Notes: generated from the letters alone by a model not told the origin. A stretch of DNA of 64,000 nucleotides from Siphonodentalium dalli (GCA_032622095.1 CP136063.1:186546248-186610247); one strand, 5' to 3'; positions 21,990-33,938 are shown, counted from the stretch's first letter. Numbers and translations: made by a program.

Positions 21990-22105
21990 TTACTTAGACA
22001 TATTATAGACTTGTTCGAGTTCGCGAAACTGATAAGTTAGTAATTCAGGCTTTATGCCAACCTGGAGAAAATAGCATTCTACTAACATCGCCGAAAATTT
22101 CAAAT
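21990..22105. repeat. Block U second copy, left part
   Basis: GACATATTATAGACTTGTTC to TAGCATTCTACTAACATCGC matches 2220-2320. The match resumes at 23578 after a family Y array, so the array interrupted this copy. Confidence 0.7.
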
Positions 22106-23577
22106 GAAAGTGTCAATGACACTGTAGCTCAACTTAGGTAGGGGAATAATTTAATGGTTGACAGTAAATGGAGGAATAGGAAAGGTGCTAATTGAAATGT
22201 CTAAGTAAGACTAGATGTACATGTCAATATCAACATTCATGACAGGTTTCATAATGATCGGATCAGGGATGTGGTGATTATGGTGTGCCAAAGGATTTAT
22301 TGATGCAAAGAGTAAATTCTAAAATGGCCATGTTTTTTTCCGAATTACCCCAAAATGACCTGTTCCCATCTACAGCCTTTACAAATCTCATAATGATCTG
22401 ATTAAAGGTACGACATGTAGCCTGTGCCAATGGATTTAGTCATGCAAAGAGTAAAATCCAAGATGGCTGCTGGTGGCCATGTTTTTCGGCTGAACGACCC
22501 CAAAATGACTCGTTTCCCATCTACATGTCATTGTTAACATTCATGAAAAATTTCATGAAGTTCCGACCAAAGCTACGACCTGTATCCCACACCAAAGGAT
22601 TTAGTCATGCAAAGAGTAAAATCCAATATGGACATGTTTTTTAGCCAAACGACCCCAAAATCACTCGTTCCCATCTACATGTCAATATTAACATCCATGA
22701 CAAATTTCATGATGATCAGACGAACAGCACGACCTGTAGCCCGCGCCAATGGATTGAATTTTGAAATCCAAGATTGCCGCCAGTGGCCATGTTTTTTGGC
22801 CAGATGACCCCAAAATGACTCGTTCCCATCTACATGTCAAATCAACATTCATGACAAATTTCATAAAGATCAGACCAAAGGTACGACCTGTAGCCCGCGC
22901 CAAAGGAAAAGTTGACGGACACACGCACGACGGACGCCAAACCATGGCAATAGCTCAAACTTACAAAGTAAGTTGAGCTAAAAAATGGACCATACCACTC
23001 CATAGAATCCCGCGCCAAAGGATTTAGTCATGCAAAGAGTAAAATCCAAGATGGCTGCTGGCGGCCATGTTTTTTAGACGAATGACCCCAAAATCACTCG
23101 TTCCCATCTACATGTCATTGTTAACATCCATGACAAATTTCATGAAGTTCCGACCAAAACTACGACCTGTAGCCCGCGCCAAAGGATTTAGTCAAGCAAA
23201 GAGTAAAATCCAAGATGGCCATGTTTTTTGACCGAACGACCCCAAAATGACTCGTTCCCATCTACATGTCAATATTAACATCCATGACAAATTTCATGAT
23301 GATCAGACGAACAGTACGACCTGTAGCCCGCGCCAATGGATTGAATTTTGAAATCCAAGATGGCCACCAGCGGCATGTTTTTTGGCCGAATGACCCCAAA
23401 ATGACTCGTTCCCATCTACATGTCAATGTCAACATTCATGACAAATTTCATAAAGATCAGACCAAAGGTACGACCTGTAGCCCGCGCCAAAGGAAAAGTT
23501 GACGGACACAAGCACACACGGACGACGGACGCCAAACCATGGCAATAGCTCAAACTTACAAAGTAAGTTGAGCTAAA
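22106..23577 (+). mobile_element. Family Y element with ~160-bp tandem core (HINE/pearl-like)
   Basis: The left end has TAGCTCAACTTA at 22125. The core has about eight units carrying AAGATGGC, GGCCATGTTTTTT, AATGACCCCAAAATGACTCG, TCCCATCTACATGTCA and CGACCTGTAGCCCGCGCCAA. The right end has a GACGGACACA-type tract, CCATGGCAATAG and the hairpin AGCTCAAACTTAC-AAA-GTAAGTTGAGCT, then A-rich. That right end occurs twice (22951-22980 and 23546-23575), and the first copy is followed by 24 bases of host sequence (ATGGACCATACCACTCCATA) before the core resumes. The host on both sides is block U, giving an empty site at about 2325. Confidence 0.8.
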
Positions 23578-23826
23578 AAATGGACCATACCACTCCATAG
23601 AAAACATCGTCAAAACTACACTCAATTGTAACTATTTACATCTGCATTAGCGACAAACGAACAAATATGATTTTGGCATCCAGAGTCAGTGCATTAAATT
23701 AATATATCAGAATGATGGTGTGTGTTGGCAATTTGGATTAATATTTGTAAAAAGTACAACTTTGAACAAGATTATTCTTCATTTCTATTGGATCACCCTA
23801 CTGGAGTGTTTCACATCACTTTAACT
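23578..23826. repeat. Block U second copy, right part
   Basis: ATGGACCATACCACTCCATA to CACATCACTTTAA matches 2330-2594, including GAATGATGGTGTGTGTTG and GTTTCACATCACTTTAA. The end point is the same one where arm A similarity to arm B begins. Confidence 0.75.
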
Positions 23827-25264
23827 TTAATTCAAGAAATGCTGGTAGCCTAACAGACGAGTGGGATGAAAAACTCATATGCTATTACATTGATGAAAAG
23901 CTGAGCCAATGGTCATGCATTTGGTCTCTTGGCAAAATATGCATAAGCAGTGTACGTGCATTACCCCATCCATATATATTTGAACATTCACCTTGCAGCT
24001 GAAGTTTATGACATTTAATTGTGATTCTGTTACATGCGTATTGACTATTGAGTGTTGGTCACATAAACCCATATTTTCATTCCAAAACTTCCAATCTGTT
24101 GGCTGGCAGCCAGCAAATGAATGCTGCTATGTTTCTGCACTACAGTAATGCCCTAAATAATCGACTCCTTAACCACAGCAGAATTATGGGTAACTTTTCA
24201 GGATTTTGTCGGAAATATGGCTTGTTGCCATTCATCAGAAATCACTCCACTTCACCAGGAAACAACCAGCCCCAATGAGAATCTGACAAATTACTTGAAT
24301 GAATTATTCTGAAAACAAAGTATTTAGCACTATAAATTATGGCGATTATGAAAGACTCTCATCTGTCTACCGACGTGGGTGAAGTGTTCCATATGACTTT
24401 AAATTATCTGCCTGAATCAGCCTGACTTTCTATACCAGAACACATACTTCCCACCAAAGCTCATACCAACTGCATCTTCTGTGTTTGCTTGGTTGGATAA
24501 CACACACAAGAATTTTTTGTTGTATTAACCACTATCATTGTTCCCATGAGCTAATGTGGTAGTAAAGTGTCTATCAAAGTATCAAGTGAATGACAGAAAT
24601 GTCCAGGCTAGTAACCGTGACTCAAATATAACACAGGATGCTATTTTTAAACCTGGATAATACATCTCGTATGTGGAGTGGAGTGGTGTCTTTATAATCT
24701 CATACTATTGCTGTGCATTTCCTCCATGGCTAATGCTGAATCTTAACTGTCGATTTGCATAACAATTCAGACAACCCAACTAAAATGTAACGTTTTGATA
24801 ATGTTACCAAGACGAACAATACATACGTTTGGGGTGAAGCTCTTTCAAGGTTTCCCATTTCTGCCATTTGAATGAATCGATAATGAAACATTGATATTTT
24901 TATCGATTTTAGGCCGGTATATACATAAATTAAAAATAAATTTGCCCCTTTCCCCATCACTCAACCATGCAAACTAATCAATCGAGCCTAGGTCATTTGC
25001 TTGTTGAATAGATTGCTAACTTTGGAAAACTAAAAGTTTCTGGTAAATTTTGAGGATTTGAAAACATCATGTTTGTTTGTAATATATTTAATCTTTTGAG
25101 TTACAATGAATATGCGAAAGATAATTTATATTTCTAAATTTATGGTGGCCATATTGGTTGCTATCTCATATTAGCTTCAGCGGAATCAATAAGTGGCAAG
25201 CTCACATAACACATATGGGTGGATGAATTTGAATGAGAAATGTATTTTTCTCTAGGTTACAATG
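23827..25264. other. Non-coding spacer with half a MITE
   Basis: 24143-24243 is the left half of the palindromic TA-flanked MITE (TA|CAGTAATGCCCTAAAT to GTTGCCATTCATC). The rest shows no supportable gene; frames of 65-85 codons here lack homology and splice context. Confidence 0.5.
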
Positions 25265-25576
25265 AATTTTTTTTTTAAATACCCATCAATACCCGACATG
25301 AATTATACTTTAATACAATTAAAACTGATCCCATGTCATGTGAGTTATGATATATACTTTAACCTTTTCTATACTAAATAATCATTGATGAATATTACCT
25401 CAGGAAATGTTCATATAATAAGTTCCACAAACGACCTACCATAGGTTGTTTGTTGAACTTATTATCTGAACATTTCCCGCCAATGAATAGGAATAATTCT
25501 GCACTTCTCCTATCTTTTCATCTCTCTGTCGTCTGATTATTTGCCTGAAAACCCCTCCAAATGGAAATAGACCAGA

Positions 25577-26735
25577 GGGACCAGCCGAGAAGTTTCAAAT
25601 TGGGAGAAGTCACGTTCGGTTATTAGGGAGAAGTGGACTGTTATCATGGAGAGGTCATAAACCAAATTTCATTTTACACCAATATCACCCTTCTATGCTC
25701 CAATAAGTATTATGCAACACATGAGCCCGTTTATAAAACCTTTACAGTGAGTAATAACTAGGGCTGCAACGATTCATCATTAATTCAATGTATCGCGATA
25801 CACTTTCAAACGATACGCATATCGTATCATGTCCTGTGTATCGCGATCAATACAGAAAATCAAGTAATGTCTGAAGATGGGCCACCGTAAAAAATAAAAA
25901 CCTGCAATTGTCTCTCAAGTTTACATACATACTATGTATATTTGACTCATCTAGCCCGGAGAAGTGACTTCTCCCTCTGGAGATTTTAGGGGGACTTCAG
26001 CCCAAACTAGGGAGAAGTGGAGAGACTTAAGAAAAACATAAGAAACACTTATTAGTTTTCAAATATCGATTTATTTATAACATCAATAAAAAGATCAAAT
26101 AACAATATAAAACATGCATGGGTTACCAAAAATAAAATATAGCACAAGTAGAGTACCTGTATAGATAGATAACATGAGCTTGTATTTCTTAAATTTATAA
26201 CTTTAATTTAAAAATAAAACATGTTGACTTAATGACTTTTAATATCTGAAGAAATTAATTGTTATTATAAATTAAAAAAAATATGGAAAAGGATTTTGGT
26301 CACTGCTGTAATGTGGGTGTCTGTTAAAATAAACAATAAGGACTAATCAAGGAGTTGTAAAAGCTTCTAATAATATTGAATACCAACATCGTTGGTATGA
26401 TCAGTGATGATAATCCGATTAACAACTGGTTAAAGCAATAAACTTGGCAAGTTGGATAGCTGTTACAATAGTGATTAATGTGTTCTTAACAAAGACCAGT
26501 TGAGCTTATAATATAAACGCTTAAGTGCAAATAGTTTCCATCTAAGACTTCTGTTATTCACCATCTAGGCTGCTCCCTGATAGACCATTCAAATGATTTA
26601 AAGGTACTCAATCCGATCAGTCAGGCGGAACTGTCCAGGCTATCAGATCTGAATGAAAGGCTGGACATAACTATAATTTGCTCAAGAACTATATAATTAT
26701 CCACAAAAAAAAAATTCCTGCCCCCTGTGTACCAA
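25577..26735. mobile_element. Insertion relative to arm A, with a hAT-like left end
   Basis: Arm A runs straight through this position (about 9425-9515); arm B holds an extra ~1.1 kb. At 25764 a hAT-like left end TAGGGCTGCAACGATTCATC is followed by TATCGCGATAC repeats. No matching right end was found. Words such as GGGAGAAGTGGA recur at 25590-25650 and 25970-26030. A solo TTAAAGGTACTCAATCCGAT end lies at 26598. No gene is supported. Confidence 0.5.
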
Positions 26736-28017
26736 GCAGCTTACGCATTAAGTTTACCTCCGCTATTACGGAATGTTTCAGCAGGAAACAGTTGTTGTAC
26801 TTTGGCCATTCACTAAACTCAACTACATAATGAATTTGCTTGAACTAGTAATTGGAAGAAAAGATACAAATTATCAATGGACTTATGAACAGTGAAGCTG
26901 CAACGATTCAGTATTCTGTCATGAGATCAAACAAAAATAAACCTGAGATTACATGCATAGGTTTACAAAGCTGTCGCAGTTATCCAATGTCATAATCAAT
27001 TATTTTTTAAACATACAAGAAAGAACTCCAGTGGCTTTCTATTAAACTATGTTGTCAATAGCCACAAAGTTGTTGTGTAAAATGTTGAGGTCTTGCATGA
27101 CTTAAAACGCTTCTTCATTAGAAATACTTCTCATCACTATTGACATTTTTTGTAGCTTCATCAAGTTTCATATGTTTGACTGGATGCAATTACCCAATCA
27201 GTTACAGTGAATCATGTGACAAAAATGAAAATAGTACGCAAACTAGAACTTTGAGTTAATTAAAAACATTCCAGATATTGTCTACAACAATCACTCTCTG
27301 ACAGAATTCTTTCCTTCAGATGTGTTCTAATTAGGAAATACCTCGTTATTCACACACAGTGTGGAAACCACCTACAATCTATACAGGTTTTCTGAATGTC
27401 AGAGCTTTTGAAATACAAGATCATTTCTTGACAATTTCAAAATATAATTAAATGCGATCAGTCAATTACAAGTTCAGAAAGTGGAATAAGTATCATAAAA
27501 ATTCAAGCATCTTCCAGGACTTTAAATGTCATTTGTCAAATTTAAGGACAGAACTCATTTCTTGAAGTTATCATGACCAAGTGTCACAAGCTATAAAAGT
27601 TAAAGGAAACTAGGTTCACTGCTATTCCTCGATGAGGTACGACAACCTTTATAATTATGACTTGAATTGTTGCAGCCCCATGCATACCAACATGTATGTC
27701 AGACCAAAAATAATTATCTGGTTCTCAGGACAATATTTAAAAAAGATAACAAATACTAGTAAATTTCATTTTAAATATTCTCCTAGTTTCTAGCAAATTA
27801 TTAAATAAAAGTGGCCCAGGCCATAATAATAAAAATAAGGTTTGTTTGTCTAGCCTAAAAACATGCTAAACCAAATTAGTTTTTGAGTCTTGATGATATA
27901 TGAAGAAAAAGATTTGTGTGTGGATACAGTGTGATCCGTTTCTACACGAATTTGTTTCCGCTCTTTCCCACTTTTTCCATTGTCAAAATTATCACCTTTT
28001 ACCGATAATTACAATCC

Positions 28018-28098
28018 AAAAATGCCATCTTGAATAGATAGTTAATATGCTACTGACTCAGTGGCATATGAACTATCTATTCAAGATGCCATTTTTGT
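28018..28098. repeat. Short near-perfect palindrome in arm B only
   Basis: AAAAATG-CATCTTGAATAGATAGTT with its complement around GCTACTGACTCAGTGGC. Arm A has no such insertion between its CATACCATAA and AATGGAAAAAGTGGG, so it arrived after the duplication. Confidence 0.75.
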
Positions 28099-28261
28099 AT
28101 CAGTAGTTCTGACGCAAACTATGATGATTCATCATAAAATGTAAAGAATGCTTACTCTGATGACTGATACTTGTATCATATGACACTGTCTACCTTTAAT
28201 GAAAAAAAAACGAGAAATTGAGAACCAGAATATTTTTTCCCATTCAGCCTAAAACATTCTC

Positions 28262-28969
28262 TCAGGAAGGAGTCTCTAGCTTCACCATAACCTCAGTTCT
28301 GGTTAACGAAAGATCATCCTCAATCTTAGCAATAACTGTCATTAGCCGATTAACACCGTATTTTGTATGCTCTCCTTGTAAATGCTTCTGAACATTGTTG
28401 ATTTCAGAATCGAGGAATGGACATTCAGAACATCTGTATGCAGTTTGTCCTTTATGAGCGTAAGAATGGAGTTTGAATTCATACTCATCCTTGACTGTAT
28501 AATGACAAGATTCATCAGTGCACATATGCACATATGGCGACTTTTTCTTCCATGCAGTACTATCACGGAAAACTGACTCGTCAGAAGAATGATTCTTTTA
28601 CAAACATGTTTTCATCAGCAGAATGTCATCTGTTCCGAACTTACAATAGAAGCAGCAATTAGTATAGGAAGCCCCTCCTACTGACTTAATTAGTTCTTCA
28701 CTGCTTGGTTCCTATTTTTTGACAGACTGCTCCAGGTCATGTTGAGTTTCAGCATGGCTATCCACCTCATCTGCATTAGGAGTGATGAAGTTACATCGGG
28801 GTTTAATACAGAAGTACAACACCGCCTTCTGTTTCTTCTTCATCTTCGCAGCGATGGTGCACACTGATCGTTCATAATGGGTCGTGAGAATGTGGTTCCT
28901 TATTAGTTTGACACCCAGTGCCTTATGTTTGCAATACTTCGCTGACGATGATACAAGCTGCCCTTTAAT
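28262..28969 (-). pseudogene. Zinc-finger pseudogene, last exon
   Basis: Reverse copy of 7325-8050 with the same acceptor (TTATTTTCAG on the minus strand) and the same stop. Defects: about 15 bases encoding the first Cys pair (TACTGCCTCTATTGC in the intact copy) are deleted, and CAG becomes TAG after VKK (complement at 28712-28714). The last 89 codons from HMCTDESC to ETPS stay open and keep two fingers. With the disrupted long exon this cannot encode the full protein, although a small two-finger peptide remains possible. Confidence 0.9.
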
Positions 28970-29006
28970 CTGAAAATAAACAATAGATTACTCCCCACTG
29001 CTAAAT

Positions 29007-29983
29007 AATGAAAGTGTCAATGACACTGTAGCTCAACTTAGGTAGGGGAATAATTTAGTGGTTGACAGTAAATGGAGGGATGTGGTCTGTAGGGTGTGCC
29101 AAAGGATTTAGTGATGCAAAGATTAAATTCTAAAATGGCCGAATGACCCCAAAATGACTCGTTCCCATCTACATGTCAATGTCAACATCCATGACAAATT
29201 TCATGAAGATCAAACAAACAGATCGGTCTATAACCCATGCTAATAGATTTTGTAGAAATATTTAGTCATACAAAGAGTAAAAACCAAAATGGCCATTGGT
29301 GGCCATATTTTTTGCCGAATGACCCCAAAATGAATCGTTCCCATCAAGAGATCACCCCGATGAACCATATGAAGTTTGGTGATGATCAGATCAGGGATGT
29401 GGTATGTAGGGTGTGTCAAAGTATTTAGTGATGCAAAGAGTAAAATCCAATATGGCTGCCGGTGGCCATGTTTTTAGGCCAAATGATCCCAAAATGACTC
29501 GTTCCCATCTAGAGGTCGCCCTGATGATCCATATGAAGTTTGGTGATTATCGGATCGGAGATGTGGTGTGTAGGATGTGTCAAAGGATTTAGTGATGCAA
29601 AGAGTAAAATCCAATATGGCCACCAGCGGCCATGTTTTTTGGCTGAATGATCCTAAAATGACTCGTTCCCATCTATATGTAAATGTCAACATTCATGACA
29701 AATTTTATGATGATCACACAAACAGTATGGCCTGTAGCCCGCGCCAATGGATTTAATTTTGAAATCCAAGATGGCCACCAGCGGCCATGTTTTTTGGCCG
29801 AATGACCCCAAAATGACTCGTTCCCATCTACATGTCAATGTCAACATTCATGATAAATTTCATAAAGATCAGACCAAAGATACGACCTGTAGCCCGCGCC
29901 AAAGGAAATTGTTGACGGACACACACATGCACGACGGACGCCAACCCATGGCAATAGCTCAAACTTACAAAGTAAGTTGAGCT
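29007..29983 (+). mobile_element. Family Y element, inserted after gene duplication
   Basis: Left end ATGAAAGTGTCAATGACACT, then TAGCTCAACTTA at 29029; about five core units of ~160 bp; right module GACGGACACACA, CCATGGCAATAG and hairpin 29954-29983. The intact intron reads CTGCTAATTAACAAGACG at this position; arm B reads CTGCTAAATA, then the element, then ATTAAACAAGAAA. Arm A is therefore an empty site. Confidence 0.8.
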
Positions 29984-30656
29984 ATTAAACAAGAAATTAC
30001 ACCTCGGGTGCTGACATACCCCCACGGTGCCAAATTGAAACATGGGCAGGAAGGGACCCAAATTTAAATTAAAGGTACTCAATCCAATCAGACACTCCTA
30101 AATTACTATTTATTTGGCTTCGGGGGTAAAAAATATTGATTCGAGTGAAGGAACCCACCCATCAAAGCTCAGAGTGCGGTTTCTATTGTTTGTGGGCCAC
30201 AAACTGATTGAAGCATGAGGGTAAAACAGAAGGTCTTGCAGATAAAGATGGATAACTCTAAAATCAAGAAGTAATAATAACCACTTGATTTTAGTGTTAT
30301 CCGGGCAATTCCACGGCCAACATGACATAACTACCAAAAATTCAAATGTAAACCCATTACTTATTATTAAACTTAAAAGAAAGAAAAAATATTGAATTTT
30401 CAGAAAAATGTAAATAATAACTGTGGTGTCTTTGATCTAAAAAAATATCACACCTGACTGAATTGCTTAGAAAGTGTGTATTATTGCTTTCTGATCATGC
30501 ATAACTTCAAGCCATTGACTGATAGTATTTATATGTTGAAATCAATGTTAATACAGTTTCAATTCTCATAGGAGATACAATTGATATTTGTATGGCATTG
30601 TTTGTAAAAGGTAAACAGGTTGATAATATTTTCACTCCAAAACCATGGTCCCAACT

Positions 30657-32461
30657 GTAACGTCAGTCACGCTATTTTACAACTTTTCTTTGACAGGAAA
30701 AATTATTTCGCAAATTAATTTGGATTTGTGTGTGATTATGATGTTTTATAAACTGATAATATGATACAGTTAGAAATATATCATTTAATTAACATAATTT
30801 GCTGTAATTGACAAATTATGGGATGTAACGTCAGTCACATGTAACGTCAGTCACGGGGTGTAACGTGTCACATTTTTTAATTGAACACAAAATATATCTG
30901 TCGACATGTCCTGTTTTACTTATGTGCATACTTAAGCAGTTACTTAGGACAATATAATATTAAAATGTGTCACACTATTTCCATAACTAATTACTTCATT
31001 CAATGTATTATACCATATCAATATAATTACAGTTTATACAGAATTTCCCCAATTTTCAAATGACATCTTGTCGCCATGAATGTACCGGTAATTTATTCTG
31101 CTGTTACTAGCAAACAGCCTAGAAATTAAATAAATATATAATGACAAATTTCACATGCTTATTATCAAATAAACAACAATGTTCAATACATTCTATTGAA
31201 TACAATTATCTGTTAACAGTTTAACATTCAGATATCATAGAACTGAAAATGGTCACGCGCATTGACCAGAACTGGTGGTTTCAGTTTCTTAACAACATTG
31301 TCTTTGTGGTAGAATATCTGGTCCTCTCTAGAGGGCCATTTCCAATAATTGCCAGCCGGCATTATAACTTTCACCTCATAGTTGTCTCCAATTGTTGATT
31401 GCACTTCACCGGGGAAATGACAGTTATCATAAGTAACTAAACACCAGTCGTTGATGTTTACATTTGAATCGACATTGGTGAACACTGCATCGGCAGTTAT
31501 CATAAATCCTTTTGCGCTTCCACTCTCTGTATGGATGTGGTGGAAACTTTTTATTCCCACCATGGGTGGAGCATTTTGGAACAACAATTCTAATTTAAGT
31601 TCATTTGCACGACGCTCGATCTCAGCCGGTGTCATCTCTGGGACATCTACATTTGGCATGTCCTTTGCTGCATTTATGAAAGAATTTGCATTTGTGACGA
31701 TGTGACTCCGACTGTGCACTTCATTCCACGCAAAGCGTTTCACAGAGCCACCTATTCCATCAACCGGACCTTTCCCGTGTGATGTCGCAAAGAAATTCCA
31801 CATGATATGAAGGTTATGTTTGTCCTCTAATGCTTTAATGGCGGACGCGACATATCTGTTTTTAAATTGCGAACTTGGGCCGTCAGACCATACAGACACA
31901 TATTTGATATATGACGGCAAATTTCTAATGCTTGGTCCATGAATGGAATGAGAGTCTCTTTAGAATGACTGAGGTTGTCCGATGCAATCACTTTGGAATG
32001 GATGTTGGGACCATCGTACCATGGTAAAAATATGTGTTTTATGATATTCCCCAAAAAATGATAAAAATGTAACGTCAGTCACGGTAACGTCAGTCACAGA
32101 CAAATATGGATAATTAAATTGTCTATTTTATTATATAGTACTCATGTTTATATCTCAGGGAAGAACTGTCAAATGTTAAAAATATCAATGATAAACTGCT
32201 AACTGTAAGGCTCTATTTTGGCGGAATCATCCACTGAACCATAGGTGGTGAAAATTCATGTCATTTTTATGTAACGTCAGTCACGAAATCATTTTGGGAT
32301 ACCCTATCTTAGCAATACATCGAGTCAAAAACATCTTTGTCTCATTTTGTACTATAGGTAGATATCTCAATATAAAATTATTTGATATTCTAAATTGATG
32401 ATTATTCTGCAATTTATGACCTATTGAATCGCCAAAATATTTGTGTTTTAACGTCAGTCAC
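30657..32461 (+). repeat. Seven direct TAACGTCAGTCAC repeats
   Basis: Exact 13-mers at about 30658, 30826, 30842, 32070, 32085, 32272 and 32449, plus a degenerate one (GTAACGTGTCAC) at 30860. I noticed none outside the element. Clustering near both ends, often as close pairs, is what subterminal transposase-binding sites look like. The core ACGTCA is also a CRE half-site, so a host transcription factor is an alternative reader. Confidence 0.85.
31228..32054 (-). pseudogene. Transposase-like gene, frameshifted
   Basis: Two overlapping minus-strand frames: 32054-31827 (with VIASDNLSHSKETL) and 31920-31228 (230 codons, starting MPSYIKYVSVWSDGPSSQFK). The first reads into the second with a one-base shift near 31905-31930, giving a continuous family-like sequence. 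Conserved-looking blocks are SDGPSSQFKNRY, WNFFATSHGKGPVDGIGG and, near the C-terminus, WCLVTYDN and YWKWPSREDQIFY. Proteins with these blocks are common as 'uncharacterized' entries in invertebrate and fish genomes. The SDG and PVDG acidic residues could belong to an RNase-H-like (DDE) core. The N-terminal region is missing, so the gene is a deletion derivative. Assignment as transposase rests mainly on its place between TIRs. Confidence 0.75.
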
Positions 32462-32674
32462 GCGTGGAATAGCCCATCCATCTTTATCTGCAAGACCGTC
32501 CGTTTGACCTCGTGTTTCTGGTAATCAAGCAATTTAAATCACAAACTTCAAAAATCTATATCTGATCAATCTGAGCTTTGACGGGTGGGTTCCTCGACTC
32601 GAATCAAATATTTTTTTCCCCGGAGCCAAAGAAATAGTAATTTAGGAGTGTCTGATCGGATTGAGTACCTTTAA

Positions 32675-33371
32675 ACAAAGAATTACTGTAGATTGAAAAA
32701 TGCAAACAGCATCATTGGGCGCTATTTTGAAAGCATTCATGAAGGCAAACTGCCATACAAAATTCATTCAGATTCGATCACCAATGGCTGAGGAAGAAAA
32801 ACAATTTTAGTTAAACAAAGAAGGATCAAATTCTAGAACGGAAAATGCGAACCAAGTCAATTCTCTCCCACTTTTGAAAGCAGTCATAATGGCAAACCTC
32901 CAACTTTCATTCTGACCCAATGGCTGAGATATCTGACCGGACGGACAAACAAACGCCATTTCCAGATGAACAATGAAGGATTTACTCTCAAATGGAAATG
33001 CGAATAATCATTTGCCCCTATTTTTAAAGCAGTCATGAAGGTGAACCTCCATCTTAAATTTCATTCAGATCCGATAATCCATGGCCGAGATATGTGCCCG
33101 GATGGACAGACGGTACGACATACAGATGGACAGACGGACATTTATAAGTCAATCCAGTATATTCCACATTTTTGTTTGGGGGTATAATAATGTCACTTTT
33201 ATTAAAGATGTATTCCGTATTCCATACCTTCAGTTACAACAGCAACATAAAACCTCTTAATAAAATCAAATTAAACATTACTATTGGCTTTGTGCTGTTT
33301 CGAACCAAATGTGACATACTAGTATACACTAGGCCCATGCATACCAAACCAGGTAATTATGTTATTAAATG
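32675..33371. repeat. Degenerate tandem units matching the intact intron
   Basis: Units with GAAAATGCAAACAGCATCAT, AAAGCAGTCATGAAGG, CCATACAAAATTCATTCAGA and TGGACAGACGG. They match 7060-7250 in reverse, and here several units are present. Non-coding; the ~60-codon frame at 33172 has no support. Confidence 0.6.
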
Positions 33372-33720
33372 AAAATCACACTGTAGCTCAACTTGGGGAG
33401 GGGATAATACATAATGTCAAACATTACAGTCAATGGAATAGATAAGGAATGCGGAAAGTTGAAATGTTTATGTAATATTAGAGGTCAACCAGGAAAGAGT
33501 AAAGTCCAAGATGGCTGATGGTGGCTACTTTTCAAACGAAATTCAGAAAAACTGGATAACTCCCATCTAGAGGTCACCTGTACTCGAGGATTTCCTTATT
33601 TCTGATTTAGTGCTTATGTCTTTCTTTTGATTTTCCAATATTTTAGACTGTGATGCCTTTGTAATTTAGTCATGCAAAGAGTAAAATCAAAGATGGCGAT
33701 TGGTGGCCATGTTTTTCATC
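33369..33720 (+). mobile_element. Family Y fragment
   Basis: Left end ATGAAAATCACACTG, then TAGCTCAACTTGGGGAGGGG; one and a half diverged core units (GATGGCTGATGGTGGC, CATGCAAAGAGTAAAATC, GATTGGTGGCCATG). The right hairpin is missing. Confidence 0.6.
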
Positions 33721-33938
33721 CAAATAGTTCAAATTCAATAGCTTCCATCTGGAAGTGATCCTAAACATGCCTGTTTTCAAAACAATTCTCAAATAAATAT
33801 GGACAGCATGGTGTCGATGAATTGAAATTGAAATAATAGTCAAACAGAAGCCATAACTCTCATAGTTAGCGGTGGATGGAACCCACATTATTCCAATTTT
33901 ACGGACCAGACACCTGAAAATAATATTTTGAGGAATAA

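Larger units (their letters stand above)
30303..32475 (-). mobile_element. Nested DNA transposon, ATCC duplication, unusual transposase
   Basis: Ends GGGCAATTCCACGG and, reversed, GGGCTATTCCACGCG (13 bp, one mismatch). ATCC is duplicated at 30299-30302 and 32476-32479. The uninterrupted relative at 43640 reads TTATCCATCTTCATC, which fits insertion at ATCC. Seven exact TAACGTCAGTCAC copies lie towards the ends, all in one orientation. Between them the minus strand encodes a frameshifted transposase-like protein (31228-32054). 4-bp duplications occur in Sola, Chapaev and Ginger elements, among others; ATCC excludes the TTAA-specific groups. The superfamily is unassigned, with Sola-like as a guess. 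Confidence 0.85.
30073..32670. mobile_element. TTAA-flanked long-TIR element (AGGTACTC family), host of a nested transposon
   Basis: TTAA at 30069-30072 and 32671-32674. Both ends begin AGGTACTCAATCC and stay inverted-complementary for about 230 bases to GGTCTTGCAGATAAAGATGG. Taking out the nested 2173-bp element and one ATCC leaves about 421 bp, similar to the 475-bp copy at 54759. Arm A has no element at this position, so the insertion is younger than the gene duplication. Non-coding apart from the nested element. Confidence 0.85.

Noticed and set aside
22951-22984. Canonical Helitron CTRR end at GAGCTAAAAA
   Set aside because: CTAA lies inside the hairpin edge, not 10-12 bases beyond it, and the terminal inverted repeats are asymmetric. 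The Helentron/HINE plan fits better.
26880-27690. Right end of the hAT-like terminus at 25764 (GCTGCAACGATTC and TTGTTGCAGCCCC words)
   Set aside because: Both words are part of the duplicated 3' flank and are present in arm A (9280 and 8506), so they are not the far end of the insertion.
30881-31063. Sixty-codon plus-strand frame in the nested transposon
   Set aside because: AT-rich chance frame opposite the 3' flank of the transposase-like gene; no homology.
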